From contig CASFNW010000004.1 of NCBI GenBank assembly GCA_949296245.1, forward strand, positions 1 to 64,000: 64,000 nucleotides of DNA, in the 5' to 3' direction. The notes beneath the pieces are model-generated. The model worked only from the letters and a program-made list of their open reading frames with translations. It was not told the DNA's origin and did no database searches. Within the stretch, counting starts at the first letter, position 1. The number at the start of each line of letters is the position of its first letter. This stretch comes from an uncultured bacterium (lineage in GTDB: Bacteria > Cyanobacteriota > Vampirovibrionia > Gastranaerophilales > Gastranaerophilaceae). Positions 24,190 to 31,601 of the stretch are shown one piece after another. The position numbers and the translations under genes were made by a program.

Positions 24190-26988
24190 TTATTTAATCT
24201 TTTTCAAAGAAGAAAGGAAGTTAAAGTTCTGTACATCACCGTCAACCTTGGTTAAAAATACCTGACAGTCTTTTTCGTCAGCGTCCAAAGGCGGCAATTG
24301 CTCCAACTCCAATGCATAATAGTTTGCTTCGCTCTCCGTACCCAAAGATACTCTGTTTGCAAGGCTGTTTAGGGAAATATTTCTTAAAAATCCGGCAAAG
24401 CCCTTATTCTTGCTGCTGAATTTTGTATAAATTCTTAGCGTTGCATCACCGGTCTCAAGGTCATATCTGCCGACAATAAATGAACTCAATTGAGGTGCAG
24501 ATGATTTAATCATTATTTTTTCGGCAACATTATTTTTTATAACAAGATTACCGTTTATCTTTTTAAATTTCCCTTCTGGAACGTTTACAAGATCAATTAT
24601 TGTAGACGGGCTAATCATTGCAAGCGGATTTCTGAATAATGCTGCAAAATTGAGTGCATACTGAACCAGTCCCACTTTTTGTATAGTTCCGTCTTCGACT
24701 TCGAAAAGGATTCTGCCGTTCAATTTCAGAGTGTCATCTGTATAAATATCAATCAATCCCTTTGCTTTACCCGAGATTTCTTTCTTTAAAGCAAGCAGGG
24801 TAGTGGCTATCAAATCAGAATTTATGTCTTTGACACCGAGTGTCAGATTGTATTTATGCTTCATCAAATCGCAGTATACTTTTAAACTTGAGATACCTTC
24901 TGCAAAGTCAAATCTGTTTGATTTAATCTGCAGTATTCCTTTGTTATCAAGAGTGAGATTTGCATACAAATTACCGAAATTAATTTCTTTGTAATTACCT
25001 TTTACAACGTGGAGTATGCATCTTTCCACAATTAAAAGACCTGTGTTAAATGTATAAGCATCATTATCATTTTCATCAGAGGAATTTTTAACAGCAAGTG
25101 CATCTGCATTTACTGCTTTATTATTTTGTGCGTTAACAGCTGCAGTATTCTGGTTGTTCATAGACATTAGGATTTTTTCTACGTCTATGTTATCAACAGT
25201 AAGATTTATGTCTTTAATCACAATCGGAAACACAAGTTCATTTTTTATATAACCTTTAAAATCGTATTCCGATCTTTTGAATCTTCCTGATGCATTTAAT
25301 TTTATGAGATTTCTGTCTGTTTTCATGGACGCTTTTTTGACAGAAAGTCTCTGGCTGGGGATGAGAACCTTTTCCATCTCAAGATTTCCCATGAGTTTTG
25401 GAATATCATTAGGGAACACTACCTGCATATTGCCTGATATTGTGCCGTTTTTAAAGAGTTTTTGCCCTATTAAAACGTTTAAAAATTCACTTGGCAGAGG
25501 TCTTGGTATATCAAAACCTATATTTTTCATTTTTAGTGTTGCAATATTCATATTGCCGTCTATTGTCAGTATAGGTTTTACATTTTTTGTTTCTTTGTTT
25601 AATTCTTTTGCAATGAAATATCTGATTGATTCAATATTCAGCATATTTCCGTCAAGATGTAAATCAGCAACAACAGCTCTGTCATAATTTACAGGGCTTA
25701 AGGATGCACCTTCTATCAGAATGTCTTTTCCTTTTGCAACTTTAAACATCATTGTCATATCAATTTTGTTGTATTTTGATTTGACTATGATTTTTGCACC
25801 GGAATCACCTGTAAGTGTAATTTTACATCCTGCAAGTTTTGACAGATAATTCTGGGTTAAATCATTTGTTGCAACACCGGTGATTTCTATATTTGTATCA
25901 ACGGACTTTGTATAATCTTTTACCGTGCCGCCCAGAACAAAGCTGTTTCTTCTGTTTGTTCCGTACCAGCCTTTAAAGTCTGATAAAACAACATCATCTT
26001 TTGATATTTTAATAAGCCCGCTATTTGCAACAACAGGCAGATTTGCCATAGGAATAATCTTTAAGGAACCGTTATTGAGTCTTACAACACCGTTTATGTC
26101 ATTATTTGTAAGACTGATTTTGAAATCAAATGAGCCTTTCATGTCTTTAAAAAATGAAGGCATTTCTGAGCCGTTTGGAACAACAAGATCTGATTCCAAA
26201 AGCTCTACAGCATTTTTAACCGCAAAAGTTTTTGAATATACAGTCATTCCGACATTGTTATCTCTGTCAGCATAAGCATCTATATAGACTTTTGAATCAT
26301 TTATTCCGAGAAGTGCTTTTTCTATAAGCAGTTTTTTGTCTTTAATGCAGACTCTGTCTCTGTCATCAAGCGTAATTTTGATATTGTGTTTGCCTTTATT
26401 TATATCTATAGCAAGATTAAAGCGTACAAACTTCGGCTCTTTTTGTTTTGTAATAAGCATATTGGAGCCGTTTATTTTTACGTGCGTATCTTTATCAAGG
26501 TCATATAATATTTCACATTTTTTAAGACTCAAAAGTGAATCAAACCAGTACACTTTCCAGTCTGATTTTGTCTGTTCTTTTTTTGGCTCCTGTGGCGGTG
26601 CTAAAGCCATAAGCCCGTTTGTATCCGCAAAAATAGAATCAAGCGAAAGTTTCTTTAATATAATTCTGTGCTTCAGCACCTCTGCAAAAGACAGTTTTAT
26701 ATCAAATTTTTCCACCTTCAAAAGTTCTTTTTTGTCTTTTGAAAGAGCCATTTTGTCAAATTTAAACCCTATTTGAGGCGACAATTCCGTTTTTAAAACA
26801 GGTTTATCAAGAACAAGCTCAGCACCTGTTGATTCTTTTACAAAATCTTTTACAAAATTAATAACATGTTCATTAGAAACTGCAGCAGGCAAAATTTTCA
26901 GATAAGTAGTTATTGCCAGCAATACAATAATTGCAGCTATTAAAACCAGTATTGATAATGCTTTAAAAAAAACAGATAAATTTTTCAT
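24190..26988 (-). CDS. AsmA/DUF3971-like envelope protein
   Basis: 932 residues anchored by one N-terminal membrane span (~10-30, LSILVLIAAIIVLLAITTYL), with the rest periplasmic. Start of the domain (TGAELVLDKPVLKTELSPQI, then LKHRIILKKLSLDSIFAD) is that of AsmA-type proteins. The C-terminus (INGNLVIKNNVAEKIMIKSS, VGRYDLETGDATLRIYTKFS) matches the AsmA_2/DUF3971 end. Such proteins form long beta-groove bridges thought to carry phospholipid between inner and outer membranes (AsmA, YhdP, TamB). It stands alone on the minus strand. The low-complexity stretch at ~615-650 (Asn/Ala rich) is probably a linker. Lipid transport is inferred from family. Confidence 0.8.
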   Translation of the reverse strand: MKNLSVFFKALSILVLIAAIIVLLAITTYLKILPAAVSNEHVINFVKDFVKESTGAELVLDKPVLKTELSPQIGFKFDKMALSKDKKELLKVEKFDIKLSFAEVLKHRIILKKLSLDSIFADTNGLMALAPPQEPKKEQTKSDWKVYWFDSLLSLKKCEILYDLDKDTHVKINGSNMLITKQKEPKFVRFNLAIDINKGKHNIKITLDDRDRVCIKDKKLLIEKALLGINDSKVYIDAYADRDNNVGMTVYSKTFAVKNAVELLESDLVVPNGSEMPSFFKDMKGSFDFKISLTNNDINGVVRLNNGSLKIIPMANLPVVANSGLIKISKDDVVLSDFKGWYGTNRRNSFVLGGTVKDYTKSVDTNIEITGVATNDLTQNYLSKLAGCKITLTGDSGAKIIVKSKYNKIDMTMMFKVAKGKDILIEGASLSPVNYDRAVVADLHLDGNMLNIESIRYFIAKELNKETKNVKPILTIDGNMNIATLKMKNIGFDIPRPLPSEFLNVLIGQKLFKNGTISGNMQVVFPNDIPKLMGNLEMEKVLIPSQRLSVKKASMKTDRNLIKLNASGRFKRSEYDFKGYIKNELVFPIVIKDINLTVDNIDVEKILMSMNNQNTAAVNAQNNKAVNADALAVKNSSDENDNDAYTFNTGLLIVERCILHVVKGNYKEINFGNLYANLTLDNKGILQIKSNRFDFAEGISSLKVYCDLMKHKYNLTLGVKDINSDLIATTLLALKKEISGKAKGLIDIYTDDTLKLNGRILFEVEDGTIQKVGLVQYALNFAALFRNPLAMISPSTIIDLVNVPEGKFKKINGNLVIKNNVAEKIMIKSSAPQLSSFIVGRYDLETGDATLRIYTKFSSKNKGFAGFLRNISLNSLANRVSLGTESEANYYALELEQLPPLDADEKDCQVFLTKVDGDVQNFNFLSSLKKIK

Positions 26989-27059
26989 TTCTTTAAATCC
27001 AACTAAATTCCTCTATAAAAAATTATAACATAATGCCTATCTTATGTTATCATTCTGTT

Positions 27060-27968
27060 ATGAAAAAGATTTTTGTATTATTGGGTTTATTACTTGTTTT
27101 TCAATGCAGCGCAACAGCGGCTGAAAATGTACAGCTTACAGGCAGTGTAAAAATGTCTGACCTGACTGTTTTCAATGAAGACGGCCTGTTCGGGCTCAAA
27201 GACAAACAGGGCAATGTTATAGTAGAACCCGAATACAAAAAACTTATACGTGTGGGTACTACCTCATGGATAGTACAGAAAAAAAACAGATTCGGTCTTA
27301 TTGACTGCGAGGGCAATTACCTTGTAGAACCTAAATACAGGCATGTTGAAAGAGTGTTCGGCAAATATGCAAAATTCGGCAACGACAATGATTACGGTCT
27401 GTATGATGAAACAGGAAAAGCAATTATTCCGAATGAATACAGTTCTATTGACCCTTTGTACGGCAGAATGTTTTTGACCTGCAAAAAATATAAATACGGC
27501 ATTATTGATTTTGACGGCAATGTCTTGCTGGACAATGTTTTTGAAGATATGTACATGCCTGATACAAAATCGCTCAGGGTGCAGTATGAGGGTGAATGGT
27601 ACCAGATAGAAAAAAGTTCAAAAGACGATATTGAGCTTCCTGACAATGTAAAAAAAGTAATGATTAATAACAAGGAGTTTAAAGTAACTCACCTTGTTTC
27701 AAATTCCGGCGTATTGTCCGGCTATTACAGCCTTACTGTAATGGATTATATTTTAAAACTGTTGTCTTCACTGTCTCCGGCTTATGAACAGACTATAGAT
27801 GAGCTTATGTTATCTCAGGGCGCTGATACTGTAGAAATTTATTTAAAATTCAGCTGGATTCCCAAATTTCCTTTTACATACGCAAAAAAATATTATCAAA
27901 ACCTGAGAAACCCGAATAACGGTCCTCTGTCCGGTGTCAGAAACAACTTGAGACGCCAGATAAAATAG
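27060..27968 (+). CDS. Secreted WG-repeat protein
   Basis: 302 residues from the ATG at 27060, chosen because it begins a clear signal peptide (MKKIFVLLGLLLVFQCSATA); an upstream in-frame ATG at 27033 adds nine residues before it. Residues ~40-170 contain about four WG/KWG repeats: EDGLFGLKDKQGNVIVEPEY, KNRFGLIDCEGNYLVEPKYR, DNDYGLYDETGKAIIPNEYS and KYKYGIIDFDGNVLLDNVF. The repeats form beta-propeller-like binding surfaces. The C-terminal ~120 residues are helical and unrecognised. It is probably periplasmic or exported. It converges with the ADP-ribosyltransferase gene with 1 bp between them; whether they are functionally linked is unknown. Confidence 0.85.
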   Translation: MKKIFVLLGLLLVFQCSATAAENVQLTGSVKMSDLTVFNEDGLFGLKDKQGNVIVEPEYKKLIRVGTTSWIVQKKNRFGLIDCEGNYLVEPKYRHVERVFGKYAKFGNDNDYGLYDETGKAIIPNEYSSIDPLYGRMFLTCKKYKYGIIDFDGNVLLDNVFEDMYMPDTKSLRVQYEGEWYQIEKSSKDDIELPDNVKKVMINNKEFKVTHLVSNSGVLSGYYSLTVMDYILKLLSSLSPAYEQTIDELMLSQGADTVEIYLKFSWIPKFPFTYAKKYYQNLRNPNNGPLSGVRNNLRRQIK

Positions 27969-27969
27969 C

Positions 27970-28917
27970 TTATTTATTCAAATAGCTTGCTTTTATAACA
28001 TTGTTTTCTCTGTCATAGCCGGTAATAATAAATTCACTGCCTCTTTTAAGCAAGAATTCCTGTTCTCTCCAGTGCTGCCGGTCAATGTTAAATAGTCTGT
28101 CCAAATCAAGATATTTTGAACCCTCAGGCAGTGTAATTTCCATAATAGGATTGCCTGAAGTATTAAACCTCTTTGCCGTATCAATATTTTGTGTAGTTGA
28201 TACAAAAGAATTGTCTCTGTATACAGCGCCTACAGTGGACAATATAGCTTTTTCACTGTCTGTGAGGCTATCCTGTAGTGCTCTGTAGACTACTGTCGGT
28301 TTCTCAATTCTGCCGGCTTTATTTGCTGAATTAAAGCAATTATCAATAGTGTTTATTACATTCCACAGATTTTCTTCTGACATCAAAGACCGGTATCTGT
28401 TGTGTCTGAGGTATCCGTGAAGCGATTCCGGATGATATTTATATTCAAAGAGCGATTTCATTTCCTCCGGTGTATAAGTTTTTATAAGTTCACCGTTTTT
28501 ATCATAAACATTTACTTCTTTTGTATTTGAATCAAGTGTATAGATTTCGTTTAATTCGCCGTTATCATTATTATAGCAGGCTATATCGAGTTTTTCGTTA
28601 TACAGGTTTTTCCATCCCGCAATTGCATCGCCTGCTTTTGCCCGTGCACAAATCCCGTCAGCATTTTTTTCAAAAAATCTGTATACGGTATAGCCCTGCT
28701 CCTGAGCAATAGAATTGAGCAGCGCAAACAAGTCCCCCTCTGCCGCACGTGTTCCGGGATTTTGCATGTTCACAACAGCACGACCGAATGCACTCCTCGA
28801 TTCCGAAGAGTCATTTCGTGGCGTTGTAACTTCATTATGTACGGGTTTGCTTTCTTCAGTATGTGAAGAAGGTGTATTATTACCCGAATTTATATAACCT
28901 GTCCTGTTAACCTTCAT
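27970..28917 (-). CDS. Probable mono-ADP-ribosyltransferase (toxin/effector-like, R-S-E class)
   Basis: 315 residues from the ATG at 28917 (an upstream in-frame TTG at 28932 is less likely). The C-terminal ~110 residues carry the three ADP-ribosyltransferase signatures in order: R212 in TVVYRALQD, the STT motif S240-T242 in NSFVSTTQNIDTAKRF, and E285-x-E287 in HWREQEFLLKRGSEF, followed by the usual G-x-x-F end. The ExE form is typical of arginine-specific enzymes. Residues 1-60 are Ser/Asn/Pro-rich and probably disordered; 60-200 are helical and unrecognised. No classical signal peptide and no immunity gene is evident. It would transfer ADP-ribose from NAD+ to a protein. Delivery to another cell is possible but not shown. 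Confidence 0.75.
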   Translation of the reverse strand: MKVNRTGYINSGNNTPSSHTEESKPVHNEVTTPRNDSSESRSAFGRAVVNMQNPGTRAAEGDLFALLNSIAQEQGYTVYRFFEKNADGICARAKAGDAIAGWKNLYNEKLDIACYNNDNGELNEIYTLDSNTKEVNVYDKNGELIKTYTPEEMKSLFEYKYHPESLHGYLRHNRYRSLMSEENLWNVINTIDNCFNSANKAGRIEKPTVVYRALQDSLTDSEKAILSTVGAVYRDNSFVSTTQNIDTAKRFNTSGNPIMEITLPEGSKYLDLDRLFNIDRQHWREQEFLLKRGSEFIITGYDRENNVIKASYLNK

Positions 28918-28929
28918 ATTGTAATAAAA

Positions 28930-28951
28930 CAATTTTTATTCGTAAAAATTG
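28930..28951. promoter_or_regulatory. UUCG-loop hairpin before the ADP-ribosyltransferase gene
   Basis: Nine-bp AT stem (28930-28938 with 28943-28951) with loop ttcg, 13 bp upstream of the start on the minus strand. It overlaps the place where a ribosome-binding site would be; none is visible. Confidence 0.4.
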
Positions 28952-28959
28952 CTTTTTAC

Positions 28960-28983
28960 ATTACAAAGGTTAACTTTTGTAAT
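28960..28983. promoter_or_regulatory. Inverted repeat attacaaa...tttgtaat, operator-like
   Basis: Perfect 8-bp arms (28960-28967 and 28976-28983) around ggttaact, in the divergent promoter region of the ADP-ribosyltransferase gene and the 699-residue unknown protein gene. Confidence 0.4.
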
Positions 28984-28990
28984 TAATTTT

Positions 28991-29015
28991 TATAATAACG
29001 CTGAGAAGGTCTCAG
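28991..29015 (+). promoter_or_regulatory. -10 box plus palindrome ahead of the 29136 gene
   Basis: TATAAT at 28991-28996 is followed at 29001-29015 by ctgaga-agg-tctcag, a perfect 6-bp palindrome lying at the expected transcription start. It could be an operator or a short 5' hairpin. Confidence 0.4.
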
Positions 29016-29135
29016 AAAGATATACAAAAGACAACTTAACAATACTTAATATTCTAAAGCAATTTATTAAAGTTTTTTCTAAAACAAGTCGAATACATGC
29101 TTGCAGGGAACATTAATAAAGAATACGGAGAAAAT

Positions 29136-31235
29136 ATGACAGGTTCGGTTAATTTTAATCCTTTTGTAAAAAACATTCAGTTTGTTGATTTAGAACAGTA
29201 TGAAGAAATTGTAGAAAAGGAACAATCGCACAGTTACGGCATTAATGGCGACTCACAGGATGAAGATGTACAGATTCGTCTTATGAGCGCAGAAACCGAA
29301 CGTAATTATAAAGCAGCAAAAAAACATGGTATGAGAGAAGAAATACCTAACGATATGGCTGCCTTAAAGAAGGAACTGAAAAAATATATTGAAGTATTTT
29401 CCCAAAACTATTCCAGACAACATCCTAATGTATCGCCAAATTCTGTTGAAAGATTTTTAGACGGTATAGATAATGAATTTCTTGCACGTTATATGCAAGA
29501 AGTAAAGGGTGACAGGACAATTGTAATGTCTGATGCCGTGCAGGAGTTTGAAATATACGCAAAACAAAAAGCAGAACAAATGGACAAAGGCAGAAATGCA
29601 GCAAAAAATATGCTTGATGCTGAAAAATCAAGGCTCGGAGAAAAATTTGTTGATTTATACAAAACCGTCCTAGATTCAACATCCTCATTTTCTCAAAGAG
29701 GCAGCTCTATAAGTTCAGATGAGCAGTTTATTATAAGGGATAAAGCCTCTGAATATATTGTAAATGAATATCTTAATCATAGTTTGATTTTGATTAACAC
29801 GATAAATCCGAGTTTTATTAATTCTTCTGAATACTTACAACTCTCAAAAATTTTGGCTAGAGTAAACGATATGCAAGATCCCCAAAATGTAAAAAATGCT
29901 ATTGGAGAAGCAAAAGCGCTAATTCAAAGAGTTTTAAGTGATTCTTCAATTAATAAAATTATTAATTCAATTAATGACCAAGCCGAAAATCCTCCGGGAA
30001 AAACGAGTAATATTATTTCTTCAATGACGATTGACCGCGCATCTGATGTAAAAGACCAGTACGGTGATTTATATGCGGCTGCAAAAAAAGCTTCTTCTTT
30101 ATTTTCAATAGGCGGCCGCCACGTTACAAATCAAGAAGAAAAGGAGTTAAAAAGAAAAACAGCGGATTTGGTTGTGAGCCAGCTTTTAAATGACCAAACA
30201 TCAATCGGTTTATTAAAAGCTCTTGTACCGAATTATAAAATCAGGCCGGAATATCAGCGTGCAATGAAGATTCTGGCCGGTATAGAGTATGAAACAAACC
30301 CTAATAAGGTAAATCAAAGACTTAATGATGCCAAAAACGAAATAATGAAATTACTGCGCCATACTGATGGTGAAGATATTGCCAATGTTGTCAAATTTTC
30401 AGCACATATGGCTCCGCCTCCGGGTATGCATGGACCTCATAAAGGACATGGACCTGGATGGCATGAATCCTTCCAGGATAGATTTGAAGTAAGCCGCAAC
30501 CAGCACAGACTCTTTAATGCTGCGCAAGATATATATGTGCCTGCAGGATTTGTTTTCGATACCAAAGATTTTTTTGGCAGGCCTAGAAGTTTAGCAATGA
30601 AACAAATTAGTAATCAAATAAAAGATTACATAGAGGACTTAAAACTTGAGCTAAGGTTTTCAACTCACAACAGAAACGATTTAAATAAGATTTATGAAGC
30701 ACTAGACACTGCTTTTCAAAATTTTGATATAAAAGATTATATATCAAAACATGAGAACGGTATATCCACAGAAGAAATTTGCAGGGACTTTTTACATGCT
30801 GCACAGGGCGTTTTGGCTAACCAGAATAAAGTTGAAAATATGATGGAAGCCGGCAGTGACCCGTTTAATCGTAATTTGATGGACTCAAAATATCTGGTGG
30901 AATCTTCCGGTCTTGTTATAAACGGCAGAGAAAAAGAAGCTATTTCAAAACCATATGCCAAATACCTGCTGCAAGCTATTATGTCTGATATTGATAATGC
31001 GAGACTTTTATCTTCTCTGGGAAGAGGCTCTTTTTTCAACCGCGAAACAATGAGTTATGTTTCTGTTGATAAGTGTATAAAAAATATTCAAAATCTTAAA
31101 AACAATCCCCCTGCTTCAATGCGGGAATTTGCAAAACAGGTTGATAATATCACAAGAGATTTGCAATTCCTTATTCAACAAATGAATGGCAATATTTTAG
31201 GACACCAAATTAGAAATCAGGGTGCACAATGGTAA
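29136..31235 (+). CDS. Unknown protein built from diverged internal repeats
   Basis: 699 residues from the ATG at 29136, which has cggag 5 bases upstream (an in-frame ATG at 29097 lacks one). No family recognised; no signal peptide or membrane span; helical and charged. Residues ~169-268 and ~309-408 align as repeats: each runs from (V/G)DLY..., through an E..... helix, (V/I)V..(Y/Q)L, P....(Y)..., KILA, P..V.....AK..I to ...L. A further copy appears at ~588-690 (LVESSGLVINGREKEAI, YAKYLLQAIMSDI). A His/Pro/Gly-rich loop (APPPGMHGPHKGHGPGWHES, ~427-446) separates copies and could bind metal. The function is unknown. Lies beside a probable ADP-ribosyltransferase. Confidence 0.85.
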   Translation: MTGSVNFNPFVKNIQFVDLEQYEEIVEKEQSHSYGINGDSQDEDVQIRLMSAETERNYKAAKKHGMREEIPNDMAALKKELKKYIEVFSQNYSRQHPNVSPNSVERFLDGIDNEFLARYMQEVKGDRTIVMSDAVQEFEIYAKQKAEQMDKGRNAAKNMLDAEKSRLGEKFVDLYKTVLDSTSSFSQRGSSISSDEQFIIRDKASEYIVNEYLNHSLILINTINPSFINSSEYLQLSKILARVNDMQDPQNVKNAIGEAKALIQRVLSDSSINKIINSINDQAENPPGKTSNIISSMTIDRASDVKDQYGDLYAAAKKASSLFSIGGRHVTNQEEKELKRKTADLVVSQLLNDQTSIGLLKALVPNYKIRPEYQRAMKILAGIEYETNPNKVNQRLNDAKNEIMKLLRHTDGEDIANVVKFSAHMAPPPGMHGPHKGHGPGWHESFQDRFEVSRNQHRLFNAAQDIYVPAGFVFDTKDFFGRPRSLAMKQISNQIKDYIEDLKLELRFSTHNRNDLNKIYEALDTAFQNFDIKDYISKHENGISTEEICRDFLHAAQGVLANQNKVENMMEAGSDPFNRNLMDSKYLVESSGLVINGREKEAISKPYAKYLLQAIMSDIDNARLLSSLGRGSFFNRETMSYVSVDKCIKNIQNLKNNPPASMREFAKQVDNITRDLQFLIQQMNGNILGHQIRNQGAQW

Positions 31236-31243
31236 ATGTTTAA

Positions 31244-31340
31244 GCGTCAATTGTTCACTGTTCGTGTAGACATTTTGCACTGAATCAAAGCCCTCTCATA
31301 AAACTTGACATTTAGTCAAATTTTGTTCGGCAGAGAGGCA
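31244..31340 (-). repeat. Dispersed intergenic repeat, copy B (inverted)
   Basis: On the minus strand 31290-31244 matches 23969-24014 with about 3 differences. Next to it are ttgacatttagtcaa (31305-31319) and a gacttttttgcct motif also found in copy A. The distances between shared blocks differ from copy A. Confidence 0.65.
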
Positions 31341-31433
31341 AAAAAGTCAAAAGTCAACCGCTGAGGCATGAATACTCGAGGCGGCAACTGCAGCATCGGA
31401 TTACGTGATTTTATTGTAAGCAAAAACAAATTT

Positions 31434-31485
31434 ACAGGTGAAATATATTCCATTCGAGCCTTCGAAAAGAATATATCTCACCTGT
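31434..31485. terminator. Long hairpin, terminator-like
   Basis: 17-bp arms (31434-31450 with 31469-31485) with a single mismatch, loop of 18, followed by ttttgataaat. It may terminate transcription from the 29136 gene, or be part of the repeat. Confidence 0.45.
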
Positions 31486-31601
31486 TTTGATAAATGATTT
31501 AACTATTGTAACAAACTGTAGTCCATGCCTGCATTGTCATGGTGTTTTGTTATACAATATTTTTAATTAGATAGTTATTAGATTTGGGGAGAATTAAAAA
31601 A

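Larger units (their letters stand above)
31236..31601. other. Intergenic region with repeat copy B and a long hairpin, upstream of nrdJ
   Basis: No coding frame. It holds the inverted copy of the dispersed repeat (31244-31340) and a 17-bp hairpin (31434-31485). No cobalamin riboswitch signature is seen although the next gene is B12-dependent. Confidence 0.5.

Noticed and set aside
23979..24197. 72-codon frame in repeat copy A
   Set aside because: No ribosome site, coincides with a dispersed non-coding repeat, composition unlike neighbouring genes.
31236..31601. Cobalamin riboswitch before nrdJ
   Set aside because: The B12-box core and the expected ~200-nt fold were not found.
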